Shown one piece after another: positions 17,955 to 28,129 of a DNA stretch of 64,000 bases; position 1 is the stretch's first letter; each line of letters opens with the position of its first letter. Location: assembly GCF_024355225.1 (NCBI RefSeq), contig NZ_VCNH01000008.1, forward strand, positions 248,001-312,000, given 5' to 3'. This stretch comes from Roseovarius sp. M141. Lineage in GTDB: Bacteria > Pseudomonadota > Alphaproteobacteria > Rhodobacterales > Rhodobacteraceae. Under the pieces are notes generated by a model, which saw nothing but the letters and a program-made list of their open reading frames with translations, was not told the origin of the DNA and did not search any database. A program made the position numbers and the translations under genes.

Positions 17955-18722
17955 TCAAGGTTGCAGATCCGGCAGATACCCCTCGAACGTGATATTCGCG
18001 GCCACACGGCGCGCGGCAGCTTCGGACTGCCTGCTGCGGATAGTCCAGCACAGGATCGCAGCCCCCGCTGCGGCCAGATCGCGCACGCGGGGGCGGTCCA
18101 GATCGTCCCACCTGTGACTGATGAAACAGGCGCCCGCCTCGGCATAATCAGGGATGCCGCGCAGCCGGGCGCGCATATTTTCGGGCAGTTCGGGGCAATC
18201 CTCGGGCCTGAAGGCGCCGCTGACAAGCCCGCGCGGCACATTCGGGGCGGCATTCCTTAGCGCGATAACGGAATGGGGATTGAACGACATCACGGCGACG
18301 GGGCCGCTGTAACCCATCAGATCGCGTGCGACGGCCTGCTCCAGCACGCCATCCACCGGGCCCATCTGGCCGTGCTGGTCCTTCACCTCGATCAGCAGCG
18401 GCACACGCCCTGCGACCAGCGCCAGCACTTCGGCCAGTGTCGGGATGCCCTCATCCGAGCCTTTCAGCGGGATGCCCCCCAGCCCGGCCGCGCTGCGCGC
18501 GCGGACCGGACCGGTGGCATCCGTCAGTCGATCCAGATCGTCGTCATGAAACACCATGGCGACGCCGTCCGACGACACCTGCACGTCGATCTCGATGCCG
18601 TAGCCTGCATCCACCGCCGCACGGATCGCCGCACAGGAATTTTCTGGCCGCCCCGCCCGAAGATCGTGCAAGGCACGGTGGGCCAGCGGCAGCCGCAGAA
18701 AGGCCGGATCGAGGGCCGTCAT
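17955..18722 (-). CDS. ugpQ: Glycerophosphodiester phosphodiesterase
   Basis: 255 residues from the ATG at 18722, overlapping the ridA stop. It has the GDPD active-site pattern: HRALHD with the first catalytic histidine, ENS, EIDVQVSSDG with metal-binding glutamate and aspartate, and FHDDDLDRLTDATG with the second histidine. It hydrolyses glycerophosphodiesters to glycerol-3-phosphate and an alcohol. No signal peptide is seen, so it acts in the cytoplasm. No glycerol-phosphate transporter is adjacent. Confidence 0.93.
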   Translation of the reverse strand: MTALDPAFLRLPLAHRALHDLRAGRPENSCAAIRAAVDAGYGIEIDVQVSSDGVAMVFHDDDLDRLTDATGPVRARSAAGLGGIPLKGSDEGIPTLAEVLALVAGRVPLLIEVKDQHGQMGPVDGVLEQAVARDLMGYSGPVAVMSFNPHSVIALRNAAPNVPRGLVSGAFRPEDCPELPENMRARLRGIPDYAEAGACFISHRWDDLDRPRVRDLAAAGAAILCWTIRSRQSEAAARRVAANITFEGYLPDLQP

Positions 18723-19180
18723 GCGATCTGAAACACGCCTTCGATTTCGACCGCAACACCCAGCGGCAGCGAGGCAGCGGAGACGGCAGCACGCGCATGC
18801 TTGCCCGCGTCGCCCAGCGCCTCGGCCAGGAAATCGGACGCGCCGTTGATGACCTGCGGTTGCTGGGTGAACTCGGGCGTCGAATTGACGAAGCCGCCCA
18901 GCTTCACCACCCGCACCAGCCGGTCCAGATCGCCGCCACAGGCCGCCTTGACCTGCGCCAGCAGCGAAATCGCGCACGCGCGCGCCGCGGCAGCACCAGC
19001 GGCGACGTCCACGTCATCGCCCAGCTTGCCGGTCAGCAGGCCGGATGCGTCCTGCGAGATCTGCCCCGACACATAGACGATATCGCCAACCTGCACGAAC
19101 GGCACATAATTGGCCGCCGGGGCCGGCGCGTCCGGCAGGGTGACGCCCATCTCGGCCAGTTTCGTCTCGAATTTCCCCAT
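18719..19180 (-). CDS. RidA/YjgF-family enamine/imine deaminase
   Basis: 153 residues, of the longer subgroup of the RidA family. Family members deaminate reactive enamines and imines released by pyridoxal-phosphate enzymes. The N-terminal block YVPFVQVGDIVYVSGQ and the later KLGGFVNSTPEF are typical. The usual arginine appears in the KHARAAVSAASLPLG segment. It is the first gene of the minus-strand cluster ridA-ugpQ-DUF482-phhB. Confidence 0.9.
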   Translation of the reverse strand: MGKFETKLAEMGVTLPDAPAPAANYVPFVQVGDIVYVSGQISQDASGLLTGKLGDDVDVAAGAAAARACAISLLAQVKAACGGDLDRLVRVVKLGGFVNSTPEFTQQPQVINGASDFLAEALGDAGKHARAAVSAASLPLGVAVEIEGVFQIA

Positions 19181-19486
19181 GTGCCGTGCTCCTTGAATGA
19201 TGGGTTGATACGGATCGTTCCGGGCCGGACGCTAACGCTTGGGGCGGCAGATGAAAACGGCAAAAACAGGGAACAGGCGAAACGGCGCGGCAGTGGCCAT
19301 ACTTGCGCGCAGACGCGAAAAACGGTAACTCGCGAAGGATAGAGCGCTGGGCGCTGGCGCGCCTGCGGGCAAGGTGTGCGCGCAATCATCATCGCTCCTG
19401 TCGCGGCACCCTTTTGACACGGTGCCATTTTTCAGAAGTTCGCACCGCTGCACGGTGGCGGATCAAGTCTGGCCAAAGGTGATCAG
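19181..19486. other. Divergent control region between ridA and mlaA, no gene
   Basis: About 306 bases separate the two divergent starts. I see no protein-like frame and no terminator. A TTGACA at 19414-19419 could be a -35 element for mlaA, but no convincing -10 lies 17 bases downstream. Confidence 0.4.
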
Positions 19487-20320
19487 TTGACAAGACTTTC
19501 CATTATTTCCGCGACTTGGACGCCTCGCGCGGTCGTTTGTGCCACGGCGCTGGCGCTGCTTGGGGCCTGCGCCTCGCCCGACCCGGCGCTGACGCGCGCG
19601 GCGCCATACGATCCCTTCGAGGAATCGAATCGCATCAATCACGAAAACTCCAAACGGGTCGACCGCGCAATTATACGCCCTGTAGCTCAGGGATATAGCG
19701 CCATTATGCCCGACCCCGCCGAAACGGCGATCAGCAATTTCGCGACCAACCTGTCGCTGCCCGGCGCCATGGTGAACAGCGCACTGCAGGGCAACGGCGT
19801 GGGCATGACCTCGGATTTCTACCGGTTTCTTGTCAACTCGACGCTGGGCCTTGGTGGCATGATCGACGTCGCGACGAAACTCAACATGCCCGCCGCGACC
19901 GATGCCGATTTCGGGCAGACGCTCTATACATGGGGCGTGAACGAAGGGCCTTATATCGAATTGCCGCTGCTGGGACCGTCGACCAGCCGGGCAGTGGCGG
20001 GGCGTGTGGTGGACTTGTTCACCAACCCGCTTGGCTATGTGATCGAAGAACCCGAGATCTATTATACCACCACAGCGCGCGGCGCGCGGGCTCTGACCGG
20101 GCGCGGGCGCTACAGTGAATCCATCAACTCGGTCCTCGATGACAGCGCCGACAGCTATGCTGCCACCCGGTCGCTTTACTTGCAGAATCGCCGCTACAAG
20201 GTTGGAAGGGGCGGCAGCGACGCCTATCTCGACCCCAACGATACAACCGGGTCAGATGCGGCGACGCAGGCCGTGCGCCCCGCCGTGAGTGCAGATTTTG
20301 AGGATCCTTATGAGCAGTAA
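19487..20320 (+). CDS. mlaA: Outer-membrane lipid asymmetry lipoprotein MlaA (VacJ)
   Basis: 277 residues with a lipoprotein signal peptide: lipobox LLGAC with acylated C28. The MlaA/VacJ signature follows (YDPFEESNRINHE, and later LGLGGMIDVATKLNM). It removes misplaced phospholipids from the outer leaflet of the outer membrane and hands them to MlaC. The start appears to be TTG 19487, behind AAAGGTGA; no ATG suits the signal peptide. The mlaC start lies within its last four codons. The inner-membrane MlaFEDB complex is not encoded here. Confidence 0.92.
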   Translation: MTRLSIISATWTPRAVVCATALALLGACASPDPALTRAAPYDPFEESNRINHENSKRVDRAIIRPVAQGYSAIMPDPAETAISNFATNLSLPGAMVNSALQGNGVGMTSDFYRFLVNSTLGLGGMIDVATKLNMPAATDADFGQTLYTWGVNEGPYIELPLLGPSTSRAVAGRVVDLFTNPLGYVIEEPEIYYTTTARGARALTGRGRYSESINSVLDDSADSYAATRSLYLQNRRYKVGRGGSDAYLDPNDTTGSDAATQAVRPAVSADFEDPYEQ

Positions 20321-20915
20321 TGTCACCCGCCGCAGCATATTGACCGTCGGCCTTGGCGCAGCCTGCGTCGCCGCATTACCGCGCGGCGCCATGGCCCTGA
20401 CCAAAGCGGGCGCACGCCAATTGGTCGACGGCCTGGTCGGTGAAATCAATCGCGTCATCGCCTCGCGCGGATCGTCGGCCGCCATGACCGCCGGTTTCGA
20501 AGCGATTTTTCGCCAGTACGGGGATGTCGACCTGATCGCGCGCAGCACGCTGGGCGCCGACGCCAACCGCGCCAGTGCGGCCCAGATGCGCGCGTTTACC
20601 GAAGCATTCCGTGGCTATATCGCGCGCAAATACGGCAAGCGGTTCAAGGAATTCGTGGGCGGCCAGATCGAGGTGCAGGGCGTGCGCACGGTGAAATCGT
20701 GGTACGAAGTCCAAGGCCTTGTGAACCTGCGCGGCGAGGCGCCTTTTGACGTGCGGTTTCTGGTGTCGGACCGGTCGGGACGGGATTTGTTTTTCGACAT
20801 GGTGATCGAAGGCATCAGCCTGCGCCTGAGCGAGCGGACCGAAATCGGCTCGATGCTGGATCGCAGGCAGGGCAATATCGACGCGCTGATCGCGGATCTG
20901 CGTCAGGCGGGATAA
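20310..20915 (+). CDS. mlaC: Periplasmic phospholipid-binding protein MlaC
   Basis: 201 residues from the ATG at 20310, overlapping the mlaA stop by 11 bases. MlaC ferries phospholipid between the outer-membrane MlaA complex and the inner-membrane Mla transporter. The Ttg2/MlaC domain covers about residues 35-195 (SLRLSERTEIGSML near the end). The N terminus is TRRSILTVGLGAACVAAL, a twin-arginine-like signal (R7, R8), suggesting Tat rather than Sec export; this is inference. A strong terminator follows at 20942. Confidence 0.9.
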   Translation: MSSNVTRRSILTVGLGAACVAALPRGAMALTKAGARQLVDGLVGEINRVIASRGSSAAMTAGFEAIFRQYGDVDLIARSTLGADANRASAAQMRAFTEAFRGYIARKYGKRFKEFVGGQIEVQGVRTVKSWYEVQGLVNLRGEAPFDVRFLVSDRSGRDLFFDMVIEGISLRLSERTEIGSMLDRRQGNIDALIADLRQAG

Positions 20916-20941
20916 TCCCCGCGCATTTCAAGAGTTTCAGC

Positions 20942-20972
20942 GCGCGGCCTTTTCGGGGCCGCGCATTTTTTT
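20942..20972 (+). terminator. Rho-independent terminator after mlaC
   Basis: Stem GCGCGGCC (20942-20949) pairs with GGCCGCGC (20957-20964) over a seven-base loop, followed by a run of seven T at 20966-20972. It ends the mlaA-mlaC transcript and stands 26 bases before the converging PBP stop. Confidence 0.9.
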
Positions 20973-20997
20973 GTCCAGCGCCTGCAGACCCGCCCGA

Positions 20998-23178
20998 CTA
21001 CCCGCCGAACAGTTGGCGCAGGATGCTGGTGATCGGTCCCTCGCGGTTCTGTTGCCGACGTGGGGCGGGCTGGCGGCCTTGGGTGCCCTGCTGCTGTGGC
21101 TGCTCGGCCACCTGCGGCTGAACGGGCTGCACGCGGGGGCGATCCATTGGCAGGGGGGTGGCTGGCATGCCCTCCTGGACGCGCACCATCACCTCGCGCC
21201 AGATTTCGGCCGGCAGGCCGCCGCCGGTGACGCCGGTCAGTGGCGTATTGTCGTCGTATCCCATCCACACGCCCGCCACGTAATCGGCGGTAAAGCCCAG
21301 GAACCACGCATCCCGGGCCGCTTGCGTCGTGCCCGTCTTGCCTGCCGCCTCGCGGTCCGGCAGCTTGGCCCGTGCTCCGGTGCCGCCATCGACGACACGG
21401 CTCATCATCCAGGTCAGTTCGCGCGCGGCATCCTCGCGGATGACACGCTCGCCAATACCGCCGCCCGCGCCCATGACGGGCTGGTCCGATCCCAGCAGCT
21501 TCAGCTCGATCAGGCCGTAGGGCGTCACGGACGATCCGCCATTGAGGATACCGGCAAAGGCGCCCGTCATTTCCAGCAGGGTGCTTTCCGACGCGCCTAG
21601 CGCCAGCGCGGGGCCGGCGGCCAGATCGCTCTGGATGCCGAAATCGCTGGCGACCTTGCGGACCAGGTCCAGTCCGACGCTTTCCGCGACCTTGACGGCG
21701 GGAATGTTGTAGGACTTCTTCAACGCATCGGCCAGCGTGACACGGCCATGAAACCGCCTGTCGTAGTTGCTGGGGCACCACTGACCCGAGCCGGGGATGT
21801 TGATGCAATACGGTTCGTCAACCACCGTGTCCTGACTGGAATAGCCCAGCTCCAGCGCGGTCGCATAAACGAACGGTTTGAAGCTGCTGCCGGTCTGCCG
21901 ATTGGCCTGCGTTGCGCGGTTGAACGCGCCCGATACCTTGGTCTGGCGCCCGCCGATCATCGCCCTTACGGCACCGTCCGACGACATGACGACAACCGCA
22001 GCCTGTACCTTGGACCCCTTGCGCAGCTTTTCGTCGAAAACTGCCTCCAGCCCGGCCTCGGCGGCGCGCTGGATGCGCTGGTCCAGCGTGGTGCGGATGA
22101 TGACATCCTCGGTCGTGTCGCGCGTGAAAAATTCGGGACCGGACGACATGACCCAATCGGCGAAATACCCGCCTGCCTGCCGCTCGGCTGCCTGCGACAG
22201 TTCGGCGGGATTGGCCAGTGCAACGGCGGCCTCGGAATCCGACAAGAACCCCTGATCGCGCATCAGGCCGACCACGACCGACGCGCGGTTCTGGCTACGC
22301 TCGATATTACTGGTCGGCGCCAGCGTCGAAGGCGCGGTCAACAGCCCCGCCAGCATCGCGCCCTCGGCCGGGTTCAACTGCGCCGCATGTTTGCCGAAAT
22401 ACCGCTGCGCAGCCGCCTCGGCGCCGTAGGCGCCGCCGCCCAGATAGGCCCGGTTCAGGTAGATCGACAGGATTTCTTCCTTGGAATACTTGGCCTCCAT
22501 TGCCAGCGCATAGACCGCCTCCTTGGCCTTGCGGCCCAGCGATCCGCGGCGGCAATCGGCCTCGTAGGCGGTCTGGCTCTCCCAGTCGGCCTCGACATAT
22601 TCGTTGCCAAGGCACAAAAGCTTGGCTGTCTGCTGGGTCAGCGTCGATCCGCCATGGCCCGAAAGCGGCCCGCGCCCCTCGCTCAGGTTGATGCTGATCG
22701 CGCTGGCGATGCCGACAGGATCGACGCCGGGATGCATGTAGAATCGCCTGTCCTCGGTCGCGATCACCGCGTTGCGCAGGTGTTTCGACACCGCTTGCGC
22801 GTTCACCGCCCCGCCGAACTGATCGCCGCGCCAGGCAAACACGTCGCTGTCGCGGTCCAGTAGTGTGACCGATCCCCGCGCCCGCCCGTCCAGCAGGGCC
22901 GAGGCTTCGGGCAATGTGGAGTAGTAATAGCCGACCCAGCCGCCCAGCATCAGCAGCGCAACAGCCGTCAACCGCCAGCCGACACCCCAAACGATGCGAA
23001 AGATCCAGCGCAGCACGCCAAAGATCCCGCGCGTGAGGAAATTTCCGCCACGCGGTTTGGTCGCCGCGCGTTTACGCGGCTTGCGCGGGCTGCTCGGCTT
23101 GGCCGGCGGCTTGGGTTTCGTCTTGGGTTTGCGCTTGTCTGCCACCAAGGGTGGCTTGCGGCGTCCTGAATTGCTCAT
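20998..23178 (-). CDS. Class A penicillin-binding protein (transglycosylase/transpeptidase)
   Basis: 726 residues. A basic, proline/lysine-rich cytoplasmic tail (1-45) precedes one membrane anchor (about 70-87). The GT51 glycosyltransferase domain shows [12 protein letters not shown] with catalytic E142 and [12 protein letters not shown] (175-186). The transpeptidase domain has SSFK (serine 431, lysine 434), SYN (489-491) and KTG (614-616). It polymerises and cross-links peptidoglycan in the periplasm. The C terminus (670-726) is a glutamine/proline-rich tail. It most resembles the PBP1b/PBP1c branch; I do not choose a gene symbol. Confidence 0.93.
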   Translation of the reverse strand: MSNSGRRKPPLVADKRKPKTKPKPPAKPSSPRKPRKRAATKPRGGNFLTRGIFGVLRWIFRIVWGVGWRLTAVALLMLGGWVGYYYSTLPEASALLDGRARGSVTLLDRDSDVFAWRGDQFGGAVNAQAVSKHLRNAVIATEDRRFYMHPGVDPVGIASAISINLSEGRGPLSGHGGSTLTQQTAKLLCLGNEYVEADWESQTAYEADCRRGSLGRKAKEAVYALAMEAKYSKEEILSIYLNRAYLGGGAYGAEAAAQRYFGKHAAQLNPAEGAMLAGLLTAPSTLAPTSNIERSQNRASVVVGLMRDQGFLSDSEAAVALANPAELSQAAERQAGGYFADWVMSSGPEFFTRDTTEDVIIRTTLDQRIQRAAEAGLEAVFDEKLRKGSKVQAAVVVMSSDGAVRAMIGGRQTKVSGAFNRATQANRQTGSSFKPFVYATALELGYSSQDTVVDEPYCINIPGSGQWCPSNYDRRFHGRVTLADALKKSYNIPAVKVAESVGLDLVRKVASDFGIQSDLAAGPALALGASESTLLEMTGAFAGILNGGSSVTPYGLIELKLLGSDQPVMGAGGGIGERVIREDAARELTWMMSRVVDGGTGARAKLPDREAAGKTGTTQAARDAWFLGFTADYVAGVWMGYDDNTPLTGVTGGGLPAEIWREVMVRVQEGMPATPLPMDRPRVQPVQPQVAEQPQQQGTQGRQPAPRRQQNREGPITSILRQLFGG

Positions 23179-23357
23179 CTATGCCCTGCCCGGCCGGTTT
23201 CGAGGCTTGGCCCCTGATTGGGACGACCCTATCGTCCTTTACCCCGAATGTGGAGGGCGCACAGCCCCACATGCCATTTTTTGCTCACCGGCGGACGTCT
23301 TGCATCACAGCGCAATCGGGTGGCCGAATCGAACGCCGATATGCTAGGTTTTGTGGC

Positions 23358-25205
23358 ATGATGCATCACGCCCCCCATATCGGCCACCCCGGCCCTGTCA
23401 TTCGCCAATTGGACGACGCCGCGATCAACCGTATCGCCGCCGGCGAAGTGGTGGAGCGGCCCGCCTCGGCGGTCAAGGAACTGGTCGAAAACGCGATAGA
23501 TGCGGGCGCGCGGCGCATTTCCGTCGACATCGCGGATGGCGGGAAAACCCTGATCCGGGTGGCCGACGACGGCTGCGGCATGACGCCCGGCGATTTGCCG
23601 CTGGCACTGGCCCGCCACGCCACGTCCAAGATCGACGGCAGCGATCTGCTGAACATCCACAGCTTCGGCTTTCGCGGCGAGGCTCTGGCGTCCTTGGGTG
23701 CCGTAGGTCGACTGACCGTGACGTCTCGCGCCGCCGGGCATGACGGCGCCGAAATCGCCGTAACGGGCGGCAAGGTGGGCAATATACGCCCCGCGGCCTT
23801 GAACGGCGGCACGGTCATCACGCTGCGCGATCTGTTCCACGCCACACCTGCACGGCTGAAATTCATGCGCACCGATCGCGCCGAGGCGCAGGCGATTGGC
23901 GACGTGATCAAGCGGCTGGCGATGGCCGAGCCGTCGATCAGTTTCAGCCTGCGTGATGTGTCCGGGGGCGGCGACGGGCGGCAGACATTCCGCGCCGACG
24001 CCGAAACCGGCGATCTGTTCGATGCGCTGCACGCCCGGTTGGCCCGCGTCATTGGCCGCGATTTTGCTGACAATTCCATGCGCATCGATGCCGAGCGGGA
24101 CGGGTTTCACATGACCGGCTACGCGGGCCTGCCGACCTATTCGCGCGGCGCGGCGGTGGCGCAGTATCTGTTCGTCAATGGCCGCCCGGTGCGCGACCGC
24201 ATGCTGATCGGCGCCCTGCGTGCGGGGTATATGGACGTTCTCAGCCGCGACCGGCATCCGGTGGCGGCGCTGTTCATCGATTGCGCGCCCAACTTGGTGG
24301 ACGTCAACGTGCATCCAGCCAAGTCCGAGGTGCGCTTTCGCGATCCCGGCACCGTGCGCGGGCTGATCGTGTCGGGCCTGCGCCATGCGCTGGCCGGCGC
24401 GGGGCATCGTGCCTCCTCGACTGTCGCTGCGGGCACGCTGGGCGCGTTCACGCCCGAGCCGACAGGCCCCCCGCGCGTCTACCAGATGGACCGCCCATCC
24501 GCGCAGGCCCGCGCCGCCAGCTATGCCGGTCAGGCCCCCAGCTTTGCCGAAATGCAGGGCAGCTACAGTGCGCGCGCCGAGCCTGTGCCAGCCAACCAGC
24601 ACCCGGCGGACGAGCCCCTCACCGCTGCCCCGCTGGGCGCCGCGCGCGCACAGGTGCATGAGAATTACATCATCGCCCAGACGGATGAGGGCATCGTCAT
24701 CGTCGATCAGCACGCCGCGCATGAACGGCTGGTCTACGAGCGGCTGAAACGCCAGATGGGCGAACACGGCATCGCGGCGCAGGCCCTTCTGATCCCCGAG
24801 ATCATCGACCTGCCCGAGGCCGATTGCGCCACCCTGACCGATGCCGCGCCCGACCTCGCCCCCCTTGGCCTGACGATCGAACCGTTCGGCGGCAGCGCCG
24901 TCGCCGTGCGCGAAACCCCTGCCATTCTGGGAAATGTGGATGCGCGTGCGCTGATTCTCGACGTGCTGGACGAGTTGAGCGATCAGGGCGGCAGCGACAC
25001 CTTGCGCGCGCGCATCGACGCGATCCTCAGCCGCATGTCCTGCCACGGCTCGATCCGGTCGGGGCGACGGATGCAGGCGGACGAGATGAACGCCCTCCTG
25101 CGCGAGATGGAGGCTACCCCGATGTCGGGCCAGTGCAACCACGGGCGCCCCACCTATGTCGCGCTGAAGCTCAGCGATATCGAACGGCTTTTCGGGCGCA
25201 CCTAA
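23358..25205 (+). CDS. mutL: DNA mismatch repair protein MutL
   Basis: 615 residues from ATG 23358 (a second ATG follows at once); the frame upstream is the shadow of the PBP gene. The GHKL ATPase motifs are present: the ENAIDAG helix, DDGCGM, HATSKI and [11 protein letters not shown]. The C-terminal part carries [12 protein letters not shown], which fits the DQHA(X)2E(X)4E endonuclease motif, and later SCHGSIRSG and CNHGRPT metal-site segments. It thus looks like a nicking MutL, as expected for bacteria without MutH. MutS is not in the window. Confidence 0.96.
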   Translation: MMHHAPHIGHPGPVIRQLDDAAINRIAAGEVVERPASAVKELVENAIDAGARRISVDIADGGKTLIRVADDGCGMTPGDLPLALARHATSKIDGSDLLNIHSFGFRGEALASLGAVGRLTVTSRAAGHDGAEIAVTGGKVGNIRPAALNGGTVITLRDLFHATPARLKFMRTDRAEAQAIGDVIKRLAMAEPSISFSLRDVSGGGDGRQTFRADAETGDLFDALHARLARVIGRDFADNSMRIDAERDGFHMTGYAGLPTYSRGAAVAQYLFVNGRPVRDRMLIGALRAGYMDVLSRDRHPVAALFIDCAPNLVDVNVHPAKSEVRFRDPGTVRGLIVSGLRHALAGAGHRASSTVAAGTLGAFTPEPTGPPRVYQMDRPSAQARAASYAGQAPSFAEMQGSYSARAEPVPANQHPADEPLTAAPLGAARAQVHENYIIAQTDEGIVIVDQHAAHERLVYERLKRQMGEHGIAAQALLIPEIIDLPEADCATLTDAAPDLAPLGLTIEPFGGSAVAVRETPAILGNVDARALILDVLDELSDQGGSDTLRARIDAILSRMSCHGSIRSGRRMQADEMNALLREMEATPMSGQCNHGRPTYVALKLSDIERLFGRT

Positions 25206-25280
25206 ACCGTTTTGCGGGTTGCGGTCCCGCAGGGTTTGACGCCAGTTGGCCCAAATCTCCGCACCGACGAGGACAGGCGC

Positions 25281-26711
25281 ATGCAGCAGTATCTGGATCT
25301 GACCCTCCCCCAGTGGCAGGCCGTCGCCGCAGGCGCCGCCGCGCTGGCGCTGGTGCTTGCGCTGGTGGCCCTTCTGGCCGCCCGCCGCGCCCGCCGAAAC
25401 GAGGCCGAGGCGAACAGACTGCACCGGCATCTGGCCGGTATTCAGCCCCTCGCCGACCGGGTTCCCGCGCTGGAGGATCGCATCGAGGCGCTGCGCGCTG
25501 AACTGCTGGACGAGCAGGTGCAAACCGCGTCTCTGGCGCAACGGCTGGAGAGCCTGCAAGAGACGCATCAACAGCGGCTGGCCGATCTGGCGGACATGAA
25601 AAAACAGCTGGAGGACCGCTTTCACGCGCTGGCCTCGGGCGCCCTATCGGCCAATTCCGAAAAATTCCTGTCGCTGGTGTCCGAGCGCTTCAAGACGCAC
25701 AAGCAATCCGCCGACGAGGATCTGAACCGCCGCCACGCCGCGATCCGCGATCTGGTGAAGCCGCTGGATGACAAGCTGGGCAAGTTCGACCTGCGCATGG
25801 GCGAAATCGAAAAGGCCCGCAACGAGGCCTATGGCACGATCAAGCAGCAGGTCCTGTCGCTGACCGAGGGACAGGCCAATCTGGGTCAGGAAACCCGCCG
25901 CCTGGTGCAGGCCCTGCGCGCGCCCAAGACGCGCGGGCGCTGGGGCGAAATGCAACTGCGGCAGGTGTTCGAGATGGCCGGCATGACCGAGCGGGTCGAT
26001 TTCCACCTTGAGAAAAGTTTCGACACCGACGAGGGCCAGCGGCGGCCCGACGCCATCGTGCATATCCCAGGTGGCAAGAGCATCGTCATTGACGCCAAGA
26101 CGCCGCTATCGGCCTATCTGGACGCGCTGGAGGCCGACACGCCCGAATTGCAAAGCCAGTTCATCAAGCAGCACGCGGTTCAGGTCCGCAAACATGTGAA
26201 TGATCTGTCGTCCAAGGCCTATCACGACAACCTCAGCTCGACCCCCGATTTCGTGGTGATGTTCATCCCCGGCGAGACGTTCGTGTCCGCCGCCGCCGAG
26301 GCCGACCCCGGCCTGATCGAATACGCGTTCGAGCGCAAGGTGCTGATTGCCACGCCGACCACCCTGATGGCGCTGGTCAAGGCGATCGCCTATGGCTGGC
26401 AGCAGGACAAGATGGCCGAGAACGCCGAAGAGGTGCAAAAGACCGCCAAGGAGATCTACGACCGCCTGCGCGTCTTTGCCGAGCATCTGGGCAAGGTCGG
26501 CCGCTCGCTGGGCCAATCCGTGGATCACTACAACAGGGCCGTCGGATCGCTGGAAGGGCGCGTTCTGCCCTCTGCCCGCAAGTTCGAGGAATTGGGCGTC
26601 GTGTCGTCCACATCGCAGCTGGTTGAAAAGCCCGCCAACGTCGAGCCCGCCCCGCGCAGCCTGACCGCGCATGAATTCACCGGACCGGATGACACACCCG
26701 AGGGCGCCTGA
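25281..26711 (+). CDS. rmuC: DNA recombination protein RmuC homologue
   Basis: 476 residues from the ATG at 25281 behind GAGGACAGG. One membrane anchor (about 12-32), then a long coiled coil (about 35-110), then the RmuC nuclease-like core: GRWGEMQLRQVFEMAGM, followed by DAIVHIPGGKSIVIDAKTPL with the PD-(D/E)xK-type residues. RmuC limits DNA inversions between short inverted repeats in E. coli. The gene follows mutL by 75 bases and may share its transcript. Confidence 0.92.
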   Translation: MQQYLDLTLPQWQAVAAGAAALALVLALVALLAARRARRNEAEANRLHRHLAGIQPLADRVPALEDRIEALRAELLDEQVQTASLAQRLESLQETHQQRLADLADMKKQLEDRFHALASGALSANSEKFLSLVSERFKTHKQSADEDLNRRHAAIRDLVKPLDDKLGKFDLRMGEIEKARNEAYGTIKQQVLSLTEGQANLGQETRRLVQALRAPKTRGRWGEMQLRQVFEMAGMTERVDFHLEKSFDTDEGQRRPDAIVHIPGGKSIVIDAKTPLSAYLDALEADTPELQSQFIKQHAVQVRKHVNDLSSKAYHDNLSSTPDFVVMFIPGETFVSAAAEADPGLIEYAFERKVLIATPTTLMALVKAIAYGWQQDKMAENAEEVQKTAKEIYDRLRVFAEHLGKVGRSLGQSVDHYNRAVGSLEGRVLPSARKFEELGVVSSTSQLVEKPANVEPAPRSLTAHEFTGPDDTPEGA

Positions 26712-26753
26712 GGCCGCACCCCCATTTTTCGCGAAGAATCACGCGCCGGTAGC

Positions 26754-27131
26754 TCAGGTCGTTTCCAGACAGTGGCGGCGAAAGGCGCGTTTCAGCATGT
26801 CCAGCTCTGCGCGCAGCAGGGCCATTTCGGACCGGATATCATAGCCCAGCGCATCGCCCGACATCAGCGTGAAACTGTCCAGTATCACGTCGGCGCTCCG
26901 GTCGCGGATCAGGAAGGTCTGGACACCGTCGGCAATGACTTCGGCGGGGATCGGCACACGCAACGTCCAGACTCCGTCTGCCTTGCTTTCGATGATTTGG
27001 ACGTCGGGAATGGGCCGCTCCAGATGCGTGACCTCGATATCGGGCCGGGCCTTACTGACACCCTCATGGGTCAGTTGACCTTCCCAGACGCCTTCGAACA
27101 GGCGGATCTTGGTGAGTGTAAGATTGCTCAT
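26754..27131 (-). CDS. Hypothetical protein with C-terminal helix
   Basis: 125 residues from the ATG at 27131. The body looks beta-rich (LTKIRLFEGVWEGQLT, VWTLRVPIPAEVI), and the last 30 residues form a heptad-like helix (SEMALLRAELDMLKRAF). No signal peptide or membrane segment. I do not recognise a function. It follows the DUF6478-type gene on the same strand with 31 bases between and may share its transcript. Confidence 0.75.
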   Translation of the reverse strand: MSNLTLTKIRLFEGVWEGQLTHEGVSKARPDIEVTHLERPIPDVQIIESKADGVWTLRVPIPAEVIADGVQTFLIRDRSADVILDSFTLMSGDALGYDIRSEMALLRAELDMLKRAFRRHCLETT

Positions 27132-27162
27132 CTCAGTATGCTCATGTCTGGGCCTTCCCGGT

Positions 27163-27933
27163 TCAGAATTCTGCGCGCGGGCGGCGGCTGAAAGTAAGGT
27201 CACGCAAGGTGATCTGGCTCATCTCGGGGGTTTCAAAGATCAGGTCGACCCAGGCACGCTCGATCCGTTTTTCGTTGAGGCCGGTATAGGCCAGATCGAA
27301 TTCGACGACGATCTCGCCGTCGTCCGGCGGCAGTTTGCGCACGATCTGTTCGGTGTTCGGGCCGTGTTTGATGTTGATCCGGGCAAAAACCTCAAGCGGT
27401 TTTTCCAGCTCGACGATGGTCGTCATGCGCAGCAGGTGGGACTTTTTCAGCCCGTCGACCGCGCTCTGCGGCAGGTCCAGAACGACCGACAGGAACGAGC
27501 CATCGAAGGCAAAGACATCCATGCGCAGCCCGTAGGGCGCCAGATCCGCCGCGCGGCTGTTGCGCACCTGCCGCAATATCAACTCGGACCATGCACAATC
27601 GTGAAACAATGTCAGATCATCGCCCAGCTTGGATTTGCTGGCGACAGATGACAGGCCGCGGCTGGCCAGCGGCAGGTTCCACAACGCCGGGCGCCATTCC
27701 CAATCGGTGCCGTGTGGTGTGGGAAACGCGTTCGACCCAACGATCGGTCGCGCCAGCCGGTTTTCCGCGATGGCCACCATTTCATGCAGAAAATATAGCA
27801 GATGGCGGGCCTTGCTACGTTCGCTCCGCAGTTCGGCAAGGGGCATCTCGGGTGCGCGGCGGGCAGCGCGGGTCCAGCGGCGCAGCCCGCGCCGATGCAC
27901 GATCCAGTCCACAAAAGCACTGCGCAGTTGCAT
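27163..27933 (-). CDS. DUF6478-type hypothetical protein
   Basis: 256 residues from ATG 27933; a 14-codon upstream extension has no better start. It resembles a Rhodobacteraceae protein family now called DUF6478, with a basic N terminus (VHRRGLRRWTRAARRAPEMP) and a conserved middle (GTDWEWRPALWNLPL). No catalytic motif is visible. The function is unknown. The AT-rich 200 bases upstream probably hold the promoter. Confidence 0.75.
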   Translation of the reverse strand: MQLRSAFVDWIVHRRGLRRWTRAARRAPEMPLAELRSERSKARHLLYFLHEMVAIAENRLARPIVGSNAFPTPHGTDWEWRPALWNLPLASRGLSSVASKSKLGDDLTLFHDCAWSELILRQVRNSRAADLAPYGLRMDVFAFDGSFLSVVLDLPQSAVDGLKKSHLLRMTTIVELEKPLEVFARINIKHGPNTEQIVRKLPPDDGEIVVEFDLAYTGLNEKRIERAWVDLIFETPEMSQITLRDLTFSRRPRAEF

Positions 27934-28129
27934 ATACTGTAACCCCTTCCCCTCTACCCTGTTTCTACCTTGCACTAGCGATGCCTTCTATAAAATTAAG
28001 TCGGCTTACGAAACCTTGCCGACATTTATTCGGCTTACCTAGGTCTGACGCGCAGATTTTGGCGCGACACCATCTTGCCCGAGGGTGCCGCCCTTGCGGG
28101 TCGGCCTTCGGGGACGCGCGCGCCTTTGT
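27934..28129. promoter_or_regulatory. AT-rich promoter region with repeated TCGGCTTAC
   Basis: This gap lies between the DUF6478 start and the 3' end of the lipoprotein gene, both on the minus strand. It is visibly richer in AT than its surroundings and contains TCGGCTTAC twice, near 28002 and 28042. A promoter for the two leftward genes is expected here; the repeat may be an operator. Confidence 0.35.

Noticed and set aside
23229..25625. A 798-codon minus-strand open frame across mutL and rmuC
   Set aside because: It is antisense to well-identified MutL and has no recognisable domains; long shadows are common in high-GC DNA.
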